DNA of 17,717 nt, taken from an uncultured Bacteroidales bacterium (GTDB lineage Bacteria; Bacteroidota; Bacteroidia; Bacteroidales; Muribaculaceae). Position numbers and translations under genes: made by a program. Location of the stretch: positions 1-17,717 of the forward strand of contig USIN01000011.1 in assembly GCA_900554715.1 (NCBI GenBank). The letters run 5' to 3'. Of this stretch, positions 7,298 to 14,026 are shown piece after piece. The notes beneath the pieces are model-generated. The model was not told the origin of the DNA, searched no databases, and was given only the letters and a program-made list of their open reading frames with translations. Positions within the stretch are counted from its first letter, which is position 1. The number at the start of each line of letters is the position of its first letter.

Positions 7298-8315
7298 ATG
7301 GCAACACCCGAAATATTCCACAGCGACAGGCCGTTCACCCTCGAATCGAGCGCGACCCTGCCCTCGCTCGACATCGCCTATCACACCTACGGCAGCCTCA
7401 ACGCCGCCCGCGACAATGTCGTCTGGGTCTGCCACGCCCTGACAGCCAACAGCGACGTCGCCGACTGGTGGCCCCACACGGTCGAAGACGGATGTTTCCT
7501 CGACCCGGCCGACAGATTCATCATCTGCGCCAACATCATCGGCTCATGCTACGGCTCGACAGGACCGCTGTCGGTTAACCCCGCGACGGGCGAACCATAT
7601 TACACCGATTTCCCGCGTCTGACGATACGCGACATCGTCGCCGCCCACCGTCTCCTCGCCGACGCCCTCGGCATCGGCCGCATCGCCGTCCTCGTGGGCA
7701 GCTCGGTCGGCGGTTTCCAGGCCATCGAGTGGGCCGTCAGCGAGCCTGAGCGATTCGACAGACTGATACTCATCGCCACCGACGCCAAAGCCTCGCCCTG
7801 GGCCATCGCCATCGACGAGACGCAGCGCATGGCCATCAAGGCCGACCGCAGTTACGGCGAGCGGCGCCACGCGCGACGGCCTCGCGGCCGCACGCGCCAT
7901 AGGCCTTCTGAGCTACCGGGGGCCCTGGGGCTACAACGCCACCCAGCAGGACCGCAGCGACACGCCGCCCCTCGCCGACGACCGCCGCGCCGTCACATAC
8001 CAGCGCTATCAGGGCGAAAAGCTCTGCCGCCGCTTCAACGCCTACTCCTACGTCACGATACTCGACGCCTTCGACACCCACGACGTCGGCTACGGCCGCG
8101 GCGGTGTCGCCCCGGCCCTGCAGCGCATCAGCGCCGACACCATCGTCATAGGCATCAGCAGCGACATTATCTTCACCCCCCGCGAGATGCGCGATCTCGC
8201 CGCCATGATTCCTCTCGCCGACTACCACGAAATCGATTCGGGCTTCGGCCACGACGGTTTTCTTGTCGAACACGCCAAACTCAACGCGATTTTAAATCGT
8301 TTCATAAATCGGTAA
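7298..8315 (+). pseudogene. metX: Homoserine O-acetyltransferase, frameshifted
   Basis: An alpha/beta-hydrolase-fold enzyme that acetylates homoserine with acetyl-CoA. The first part (7298 to about 7861, 188 residues) is normal, with HALT, NIIGSCYGSTGP and the nucleophile motif GSSVGG at 134-139 (Ser136). After SYGE the same frame becomes Arg-rich nonsense up to 8332. From about 7863 the third frame restores the family pattern (ATRDGLAAARAIGLLSYRG) and runs to TAA at 8315, carrying the catalytic Asp in SSDIIFTP (8163) and His in GHDGFLVE (8250). The shift equals one extra base or two missing in a GC-rich stretch at about 7850-7870. Rejoined, it would be about 338 residues, normal for the family. 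Either a sequencing/assembly error or a real inactivating mutation; the uniform coding quality on both sides favours error or a very recent event. Confidence 0.88.
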
Positions 8316-8334
8316 CAGCATATACTCTATAATA

Positions 8335-9546
8335 ATGGGAAAGACTCTTAAAATCGGACTCTTCGGCCTCGGCGTCGTCGGCCGGGGCATCTACCGCATA
8401 ATCGGGCGTGCCAAAAACGCCCACGCCGTCATCTCGCGCATCTGCGTCAGAGACATCAACAAACCCCGTGGCATCGACGTCGACCGCTCGCTCCTGACCG
8501 ACCGCGCCGACGACATCCTCGAGAGCGACGACATCGACCTCATCGTCGAGGTAATCGACAACGCCGCCGCGTCATACGACATCGTCACCAAGGCCCTGCG
8601 CCGCGGAATACCCGTCGTCTCGGGCAACAAGGCCATGATTGCGCGCCATCTGCCCGAACTCATCGAACTGCAGCGCCGCCACAACACCGCCCTGCTCTAC
8701 GACGCCTCGTCGTGCGGTTCTATTCCGGTCATACGCAACCTCGAGGAATACTACGACAACGACCTGCTGCTCGAGGTCAAAGGCATCCTCAACGGCTCGT
8801 CGAACTACATCCTCTCGCAGGTCTTCGACCACCACGAGAGCTACGCCGGAGCCCTGCGCCGCGCCCAGGAACTCGGTTTCGCCGAAGCCGACCCCTCGTT
8901 TGACGTCAACGGCTATGACGCCCTTTTCAAGCTCGTCATCATCACCGTCCACGCCATCGGCGTCTACGTCGACCCCGACCATGTCTTCACCTACGGCATC
9001 AGCACAATCAGCGACTTCGACATACGCTTCGCACGTGAGAAAGGCTACAAGATCAAACTTGTCGCCCAGGTCGTCAAATTCTCAGACAGCGAATTCACCC
9101 TCTTCGTCATGCCCGAGTTCATCGCCCCGTCAAAGTATATCTACAGCGTCGACGACGAATACAACGGCGTCGTCATCCGCGGCGAGTGCTACGACCGCCA
9201 GTTCATGTTCGGCAAGGGCGCAGGCAGCCTGCCGACAGCCTCGTCTATCCTCAGCGATGTCATGGCCCGCCGCCACGACTATAAATATGAGTATAAAAAG
9301 ATGGACTACCTCGACCTGCCGGCCTATTCGACCGACGTCGCCCTGCGCGTCTACCTGCGCTACAGCGACCCGTCGGTCGTCGAAGCCCTTGGTTTCGACA
9401 ACATCGACACACGCCATCTGTCGCGCGACCATAGCTACGTCATCGGCGAGATAACCCTCCGGCGCCTCATCGAGGCCCGGGCAGTCATCGACCGCCCCGA
9501 CGTCTTCCTCTGCAACATCCCCCGTTTCTTCCTCGACAGAGACTGA
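8335..9546 (+). CDS. hom: Homoserine dehydrogenase (monofunctional)
   Basis: Reduces aspartate semialdehyde to homoserine with NAD(P)H. 403 residues. The Rossmann nucleotide-binding loop GLFGLGVVGRG is at 8-18, SGNKAMIA at 96-103 with Asn98-Lys99, NGSSNYIL at 153-160, and AEADPSFDVNGYDALFK at 183-199. There Glu184, Asp195 and Lys199 keep the spacing of the substrate-binding and catalytic residues of the yeast enzyme (Glu208, Asp219, Lys223). No aspartokinase domain is fused. The last 75 residues or so do not show a clear ACT domain to me, so feedback by threonine is uncertain. It follows the true end of metX by 19 bp and closes the metY-metX-hom operon, supplying homoserine for MetX. Confidence 0.92.
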   Translation: MGKTLKIGLFGLGVVGRGIYRIIGRAKNAHAVISRICVRDINKPRGIDVDRSLLTDRADDILESDDIDLIVEVIDNAAASYDIVTKALRRGIPVVSGNKAMIARHLPELIELQRRHNTALLYDASSCGSIPVIRNLEEYYDNDLLLEVKGILNGSSNYILSQVFDHHESYAGALRRAQELGFAEADPSFDVNGYDALFKLVIITVHAIGVYVDPDHVFTYGISTISDFDIRFAREKGYKIKLVAQVVKFSDSEFTLFVMPEFIAPSKYIYSVDDEYNGVVIRGECYDRQFMFGKGAGSLPTASSILSDVMARRHDYKYEYKKMDYLDLPAYSTDVALRVYLRYSDPSVVEALGFDNIDTRHLSRDHSYVIGEITLRRLIEARAVIDRPDVFLCNIPRFFLDRD

Positions 9547-9560
9547 GACGATCCACGATT

Positions 9561-9650
9561 AAGAACATAAGGACATAAGATCAAAAGAACATAAGAAAAA
9601 TTAATAATCTTGTGTCCTTTTGCTCTTTTGTTTTTATGCCTTTATATCTT
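9561..9650. repeat. Purine/pyrimidine-rich inverted-repeat element, copy 1
   Basis: A purine-rich left half built of AAGAACATAAGGA-like words faces a pyrimidine-rich right half. AAGGACATAAG (9569-9579) pairs with CTTGTGTCCTT (9609-9619), 11 bp with one G-U. The right end TTTTATGCCTTTATATCT (9632-9649) recurs with one mismatch at 11013-11030. It lies between the convergent hom and fic genes and could act as a two-way terminator. Confidence 0.65.
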
Positions 9651-9655
9651 TATGC

Positions 9656-10762
9656 CTAAGGCAGCAGGTAGTTGGCGTTGCGACCGGATTCGCCGCTGTC
9701 GCGAAGCATGCCTTTTGAGATAAGGTCGTTGATATCACGCAAAGCCGTGTCCTGCGAGCATTTGCAGATCTTGGCCCATTTTGACGTCGTAAGTTTTCCT
9801 TCAAACCCGTCCCACAACAGATTTATGACTTTGCGCTGACGCCCGTTGACATCGGTCTCACGGAATCTATCCCAGTATCCGGCTTTTTGCAAGGTAGTCT
9901 CGACGGCAGCTGACGCACGGATGATGGCTTTTTCGAGACATTCAAAAAACCATAACAGCCAGTCGGTGATATCGAGACCGCCTTTCTGAGTGCGCTCGAG
10001 AATATCATAATAGACCTTTTTATTACGGTTGATTTCGGCCGACATGCTGTAATAGCGTTCACAGCCTTCGTTAAGGCGCGAAAGGAACATATCGGCAAGT
10101 GTTCGACCTATACGGCCGTTGCCGTCGTCAAAGGGGTGGACGGTCACGAACCACAGATGAGCTACGGCCGCTGTGATGAAAGGCGTCTGCCGCGTTGTGT
10201 TACACCATTCGATAAGCGAAGCCATTTCTGACGGGACATCGTCTGACAGAGGCGCTTCATAATGGACTCTTTCATGACCGATCGGACCCGAGACCACTTG
10301 CATCGGTTCGTCACCCTTGCGCCAGCCGGCAACGGTGATTTTATACATGCCGCTGCGTCCGGTCGGGAAGAGGGCGGCATGCCAGTCAAACAGGCGTTCT
10401 GCGCTAAGCGGTTTGTTGCAATTGTTTACGGCGTCAAGCATCACATCGACGAGGCCCTCGATATAATGGTCTTCGGCAAGCATATTGCCGTCGGTGATGC
10501 CGAGCCGCCGGGCGATACTGCTTCTGACTGACTCGGGATTAAGCATCACGCCTTCGATTTCGGCAGTACTTATCAGCTCCTGGGTCATAGCCGACAGAAG
10601 CGAGCGCCCTTTATCTCTGAATCCGAGCATCGACATGCGGCCGTTGAGCAATCCGTGCAAACTGCTGAGGCGGCTCAAGGGTTCGAGCAATGCTTCCGAA
10701 TCCCATCTGAACCGGGGCCAGTCTTCATGCTGCCATATATAAACGCATTTTTGTTGTAACAT
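9656..10762 (-). CDS. Fic domain protein (DUF4172-Fic-winged helix)
   Basis: 368 residues. The N-terminal part (about 1-85) resembles DUF4172 and contains TAEIEG at 66-71, matching the Fic inhibitory-helix pattern [S/T]xxxE[G/N], so an auto-inhibited class II protein is likely. The Fic core carries the full active-site motif HPFDDGNGRIGR at 209-220, with catalytic His209 and the phosphate-binding GNGR. The C-terminal 75 residues look like a winged-helix DNA-binding domain (TTSKWAKICKCSQDTALRDINDLISKGML). Fic proteins usually transfer AMP from ATP to a hydroxyl on a target protein; the target here is unknown. It is monocistronic, with its own promoter and a nearby palindrome that could be its own operator. 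The gene is bracketed by two related repeats, hinting at insertion as a cassette. Confidence 0.9.
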   Translation of the reverse strand: MLQQKCVYIWQHEDWPRFRWDSEALLEPLSRLSSLHGLLNGRMSMLGFRDKGRSLLSAMTQELISTAEIEGVMLNPESVRSSIARRLGITDGNMLAEDHYIEGLVDVMLDAVNNCNKPLSAERLFDWHAALFPTGRSGMYKITVAGWRKGDEPMQVVSGPIGHERVHYEAPLSDDVPSEMASLIEWCNTTRQTPFITAAVAHLWFVTVHPFDDGNGRIGRTLADMFLSRLNEGCERYYSMSAEINRNKKVYYDILERTQKGGLDITDWLLWFFECLEKAIIRASAAVETTLQKAGYWDRFRETDVNGRQRKVINLLWDGFEGKLTTSKWAKICKCSQDTALRDINDLISKGMLRDSGESGRNANYLLP

Positions 10763-10787
10763 CGTCGTAGAGTGCTGTTTTACACCA

Positions 10788-10818
10788 CAAATATAAGTGT
10801 TTTCAGAGAAAAACGCAA
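10788..10818 (-). promoter_or_regulatory. sigma-ABfr-type promoter of the Fic gene
   Basis: On the minus strand, TTG (10818-10816), 20 bp, TATATTTG (10795-10788) matches the consensus. The transcript would start near 10781, about 20 nt before the ATG at 10762. Confidence 0.7.
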
Positions 10819-10822
10819 TTTT

Positions 10823-10865
10823 TCACCGCAAATTTGCGGTGAATATCACCTTTTTTCACCGCAAA
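10823..10865. promoter_or_regulatory. Candidate operator: 20-bp palindrome plus half-site
   Basis: TCACCGCAAATTTGCGGTGA (10823-10842) is a perfect palindrome lying 4 bp upstream of the -33 box of the Fic promoter. The same 10-bp half-site TCACCGCAAA recurs in direct orientation at 10856-10865, 33 bp (about three helical turns) away, and a shorter TCACC sits at 10846-10850. The arrangement suggests binding of a dimeric regulator, possibly the winged-helix end of the Fic protein itself. It could also form an RNA hairpin if transcribed from further upstream. Confidence 0.6.
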
Positions 10866-10889
10866 GCATCGGGAACAGAAGATTAATCA

Positions 10890-10917
10890 ATGCACAATGC
10901 ACGATGCACAATGCACG
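10890..10917. repeat. Tandem 14-bp repeat (two perfect copies)
   Basis: ATGCACAATGCACG occurs twice back to back; each unit is itself two heptamers (ATGCACA, ATGCACG), giving four heptamers in a row. No gene covers it. It adjoins the purine/pyrimidine repeat copy 2 and may belong to the same dispersed intergenic element. Confidence 0.75.
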
Positions 10918-10922
10918 ATCAG

Positions 10923-11030
10923 GAACAAAAGAACACAAGAACACAAGAACAGAAGGAACAGAAGAATAATTAAAAAAATCTTTTGTTCTTTTGACCTTGT
11001 GATCTTTTGTTCTTTTATGTCTTTATATCT
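10923..11030. repeat. Purine/pyrimidine-rich inverted-repeat element, copy 2
   Basis: GAACAAAAGAACACAAG (10923-10939) pairs with CTTGTGATCTTTTGTTC (10996-11012), 16 of 17 bp. Between them lie further AGAACAGAAGGAACAGAAG and TTTTGTTCTTTT words that can extend the stem. The right end TTTTATGTCTTTATATCT (11013-11030) matches copy 1 at 17 of 18 bases, in the same orientation. It lies in the 346-bp gap 10763-11108, which otherwise holds the Fic promoter and operator, the tandem repeat and a terminator. Confidence 0.7.
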
Positions 11031-11045
11031 AAAAATCTCTTGCGC

Positions 11046-11083
11046 AAAAAGGCGGCCGCGCACGGGTTGTGCGGGCCGCCTTT
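11046..11083 (-). terminator. Intrinsic terminator of the secreted-protein gene
   Basis: On the minus strand GGCGGCC pairs with GGCCGCC, followed inward (after a one-base bulge) by five more pairs and the loop AACCC, then five T at 11050-11046. It lies 26 bp beyond the stop of the gene at 11109. Confidence 0.85.
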
Positions 11084-11108
11084 GCGTGAGTATTTTGTCT
11101 ATGATTGA

Positions 11109-12488
11109 TTATTTCACGACAACCTTAGAGGCTTTTGCGCCCTGACGGGTGATGTAGAGACCGGGAACGAGGTTGTTGCCGTCAACACGAACACCATTGA
11201 GGTTGTAATATTCGATGGGAGCGTTGAGGTCCATCTCGATGTCGGCTACGCCGTCAACGAAACCTTCTTCAGCGAGGAGGTATACACCCATACCGTTCAT
11301 ACATTTGTAGGTGAGGAGGTAAGCACCTTCTTTACCGTTATCGTCGGTGAATTTGACAGTCTGGATTGAGTGGATACGTGTACCGGTATCTGATACGCCT
11401 GAACCGTCCTGTGTTGAGCCAAGACCGTCAGCGGGGATGCGCCAGAGTTCGGTCATGCCGGTGAACGACTGGTTTTCGCCGAGTTTGGCAACAACAGCCT
11501 GGCAACCGGGGTTCTGGTCATACTGTGCGAATGAATAGAGAAGGAAGTCTGTGCCGCCGATGTTAACCTCACCGACACCGTTTGTACCGGCTTTGGGAAG
11601 CATCTCAGCGTCTTCGATGGCAGCGAAAGACTCGATCATTGTGCCGTCAACAGTGTAAAGAGCGGGAAGAGTTGTGAAACCGTCGACATAGAAAAGTTCG
11701 CCGGTGAACTCGTCGTCTTTAACGATTGTCAGAGAGGGAGCTGTGCCCCAGCTTGTCTGCTCTGCGGGGAAAGTTTCGGTAGCTTCCCAGGTGACATATT
11801 CGCCGTCAGCGAAGTGAGGAGCCCAGTCACCGCCCTGTTCGCGATGCCAGCCGTAAACGAGAAGCTTGCTGCCGTTGACAGAAGCCATGACAACACTGCG
11901 GGCTTTTTCGCCGGTGATATCACCGATTACGTGGCAGTAGTCGATACGGCCGCTGAAGTCTGTCTGAGCCTCGCCCTCAGTGAGGTTGAGCTCGGCAACA
12001 GTGGTAAGAGCACCTGTTGCGAGGTCTACAGTATAGATTTTGTAGGGCTTGAGAGAACCGTCTTCTGTAAGCATGTTGGTTGTATAGCCTGCCACATAAA
12101 CATGACCGAAGTCATCGCAGCCGACCTGGTTGGCGCTCAGAGGAGCGGCGTTTGCGAGGGGTTCGCCGTTGAGAGTCAGTTTGATCTGGCGGATATAGTT
12201 ACCGCTGAAGTCAAACTCATTAAGGTTACCGTAGTCGATAACTTCGCCACCTTCGGCAATCTTCGACCATGCGACATAGATTTTGTCGCCGGCGATAGCG
12301 GCTGTACGTGCATAAGCGTTGCCTGCGAAAGGAAGGGCTTTCCATTCTGAGCTGAAGTGTTTGCCGTCTTTGAGCCATTTGTTTGTGAGGGTGAAACCTT
12401 CTTTGGCCTCATAAGTGTTGGGGTCTACACCTGCGAAAGCCGATGAACCGGCGAGCAGGAGAGAAGCAAGGAGTAAAGCTTTCTTCAT
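11109..12488 (-). CDS. Secreted protein of unknown function with C-terminal sorting-type tail
   Basis: 459 residues from the ATG at 12488, chosen because MKKALLLASLLLAGSSAFA is a clear Sec signal peptide; the frame is open 20 codons further but that part lies in repeat DNA. The body is rich in short beta-strand segments with Gly/Asp turns and recurring phrases on value-time-setting patterns (AYARTAAIAGDKIYVAWSK, DDFGHVYVAGYT, KLLVYGWH), suggestive of a beta-propeller-like fold. I do not recognise a named domain with certainty. The last 35 residues (YYNLNGVRV...LVPGLYITRQG...KVVVK) resemble the C-terminal domain typical of Bacteroidales surface proteins, related to type IX secretion tails. Likely periplasmic or surface located; function unknown. 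It stands alone between a terminator and a candidate promoter. Confidence 0.8.
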   Translation of the reverse strand: MKKALLLASLLLAGSSAFAGVDPNTYEAKEGFTLTNKWLKDGKHFSSEWKALPFAGNAYARTAAIAGDKIYVAWSKIAEGGEVIDYGNLNEFDFSGNYIRQIKLTLNGEPLANAAPLSANQVGCDDFGHVYVAGYTTNMLTEDGSLKPYKIYTVDLATGALTTVAELNLTEGEAQTDFSGRIDYCHVIGDITGEKARSVVMASVNGSKLLVYGWHREQGGDWAPHFADGEYVTWEATETFPAEQTSWGTAPSLTIVKDDEFTGELFYVDGFTTLPALYTVDGTMIESFAAIEDAEMLPKAGTNGVGEVNIGGTDFLLYSFAQYDQNPGCQAVVAKLGENQSFTGMTELWRIPADGLGSTQDGSGVSDTGTRIHSIQTVKFTDDNGKEGAYLLTYKCMNGMGVYLLAEEGFVDGVADIEMDLNAPIEYYNLNGVRVDGNNLVPGLYITRQGAKASKVVVK

Positions 12489-12522
12489 AGAAATAAAATT
12501 TAGTTGATTAATGGTTCTTTCG

Positions 12523-12573
12523 GTAAAATTAAGGCACGTCTCCGTCATTGATGGAAACGTGCCGTAAAATTAA
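12523..12573. repeat. Hairpin flanked by exact 10-bp direct repeats
   Basis: GTAAAATTAA at 12523-12532 and again at 12564-12573 immediately flank a 31-bp segment whose ends are perfect inverted repeats (GGCACGT 12533-12539, ACGTGCC 12557-12563). Direct-inverted-inverted-direct is the geometry of a tiny inserted element with target-site duplication. As RNA on the minus strand it is a hairpin followed by TTAATTTTA, so it could also act as a terminator after der or as structure in the leader of the secreted-protein gene. Confidence 0.6.
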
Positions 12574-12592
12574 TCAGCTTTTTGATAGCGTG

Positions 12593-12623
12593 AAAATATA
12601 TTTGGTTAAAAATATCTTTTCAA
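12593..12623 (-). promoter_or_regulatory. Candidate promoter of the secreted-protein gene
   Basis: On the minus strand, TTG (12623-12621), 20 bp, TATATTTT (12600-12593) matches the sigma-ABfr consensus except for the last base of the -7 box. The leader would be about 100 nt and include the 12523-12573 hairpin. Confidence 0.4.
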
Positions 12624-12636
12624 TGTTTAATAATTG

Positions 12637-13953
12637 TTATTTTTCACGCATATAGACATTGACGGGTGTGCCCGAGAAGTCCCAGTTTTCGCGGATTTTG
12701 TTCTCGAGATAGCGGCGGTAAGGCTCTTTTACCCACTGCGGCAGGTTGCAGAAGAAGATAAAGGTCGGCACTGCGGCTCCTTTGAGCATCGTGATATATT
12801 TTATCTTGACAAACTTGCCTTTGTTGCTTGGCGGCGGATAGGCGTCGATGGCCTCGCGCATGACGGTGTTGAGCTGGGCGGTCGGCACTGTGCGGCGGCG
12901 GTTCTGGTAAACGGCGAGAGCCGTCTCGAGCACCTTGAAGATGCGCTGTTTTGTCAACGCCGACGCGAAGATGATCGGAAAATCGACAAACGGGGCGAAA
13001 CGCTCGCGTATCGCGTTCTCGAAGTGGCTGATGGCGGCCTGAGACTTGTCGGCGGCGATATCCCATTTGTTGACGACGACAACGAGACCTTTCTTGTTGC
13101 GCTGTATGAGCGAGAAGATGCTGACGTCCTGCGCCTCGATGCCGCGCGTGGCGTCGATCATCAGTATGCAGACGTCGCTTGCCTCGATGGCGCGTATCGA
13201 ACGGATGACCGAGTAGTACTCGATGTCTTCGTTGACCTTGTTTTTCTTGCGTATACCGGCGGTGTCGACGAGATAGAAGTCGAAGCCGAATTTATTATAG
13301 CGGGTATATATCGAGTCGCGGGTCGTGCCGGCGACGTCGGTGACGATATGGCGCTCCTCGCCGATGAAGGCGTTGATGAGCGACGATTTGCCGGCGTTGG
13401 GGCGACCGACGATGGCAAATTTGGCTATATCCTCGAGCTGTTCTTCCTCGTCGTCGGCCTCGGGCAGTTTCTTGACGACCTCGTCGAGGAGGTCGCCGGT
13501 GCCGTAGCCGTTGACAGCCGACACGGGATAGGGATCGCCCAGACCGAGTCCATAAAACTCGGGCACGTTATAGAGCCATTCGTTGGAGTCGACCTTGTTG
13601 GCGACGAGGATGACAGGCTTGCGCGACTTGCGCAGTATCTCGGCGACATGGTCGTCGAGGTCTGTCACGCCGTTCATGGCGTCGACGACAAAAAGTATCT
13701 CGTCGGCCTGCTCGATGGCGAGCTCGACCTGCTTGTTGATTTCAGACTCGAAGACGTCGTCTGAGTTGACGACCCAGCCGCCGGTGTCGACAATCGAGAA
13801 CTCCTTGCCGTTCCAGTCGACCTTGCCGTACTGGCGGTCGCGCGTGGTACCGGCGGTCTCGTCGACGATGGCCGTGCGCGATTTCGTCAGACGGTTGAAA
13901 AGGGTCGATTTGCCCACATTCGGGCGACCTACTATTGCTATAAGCTGGCTCAT
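12637..13953 (-). CDS. der: Ribosome-assembly GTPase Der (EngA)
   Basis: 438 residues with two tandem GTPase domains and a C-terminal KH-like domain, the hallmark of Der, which acts in maturation of the 50S ribosomal subunit. Domain 1: P-loop GRPNVGKST at 9-17, DTGG near 56-59, NKVD at 119-122. An acidic linker (EADDEEEQLED, about 165-175) follows. Domain 2: P-loop GRPNAGKSS at 183-191, DTAG at 230-233, NKWD at 295-298. The KH-like end includes PPPSNKGKFVKIKYITM and a short tail. It is the last gene of the yceD-rpmF-fabH-era-der cluster, 55 bp after era, and appears to have an additional promoter inside the end of era. Confidence 0.97.
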   Translation of the reverse strand: MSQLIAIVGRPNVGKSTLFNRLTKSRTAIVDETAGTTRDRQYGKVDWNGKEFSIVDTGGWVVNSDDVFESEINKQVELAIEQADEILFVVDAMNGVTDLDDHVAEILRKSRKPVILVANKVDSNEWLYNVPEFYGLGLGDPYPVSAVNGYGTGDLLDEVVKKLPEADDEEEQLEDIAKFAIVGRPNAGKSSLINAFIGEERHIVTDVAGTTRDSIYTRYNKFGFDFYLVDTAGIRKKNKVNEDIEYYSVIRSIRAIEASDVCILMIDATRGIEAQDVSIFSLIQRNKKGLVVVVNKWDIAADKSQAAISHFENAIRERFAPFVDFPIIFASALTKQRIFKVLETALAVYQNRRRTVPTAQLNTVMREAIDAYPPPSNKGKFVKIKYITMLKGAAVPTFIFFCNLPQWVKEPYRRYLENKIRENWDFSGTPVNVYMREK

Positions 13954-13981
13954 TTAACTAAACTCTTATAAATCTGTGTAT

Positions 13982-14004
13982 GCTAATTTACTGACAAAAT
14001 TAGC
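13982..14004. other. AT-rich hairpin in the era-der spacer
   Basis: GCTAATTT (13982-13989) pairs with AAATTAGC (13997-14004) around a 7-base loop. It lies just past the era stop and overlaps the -7 box of the der promoter. No T-run follows on the transcribed strand, so termination is doubtful. Confidence 0.4.
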
Positions 14005-14026
14005 GTTTTTACTCGATATAGCCAAA
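13995..14026 (-). promoter_or_regulatory. Internal sigma-ABfr-type promoter for der
   Basis: On the minus strand, TTTG (14026-14023), 20 bp, TAATTTTG (14002-13995) is a perfect match with correct spacing. The -33 box lies within the last codons of era. The predicted start near 13988 leaves about 35 nt before der. Confidence 0.65.

Noticed and set aside
8639..9454. Second plus-strand frame of 271 codons rich in Ser, Thr and Arg
   Set aside because: Out-of-frame shadow of hom; low-complexity composition and no start signal.
10890..11030. CRISPR-like array
   Set aside because: The repeats are contiguous heptamers and purine/pyrimidine arms without unique spacers, and no cas gene is present.
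12634..13764. Long plus-strand open frame of 376 codons
   Set aside because: It is antisense to der, whose two P-loops and NKxD motifs are unmistakable; GC-biased codon use leaves the opposite strand open.
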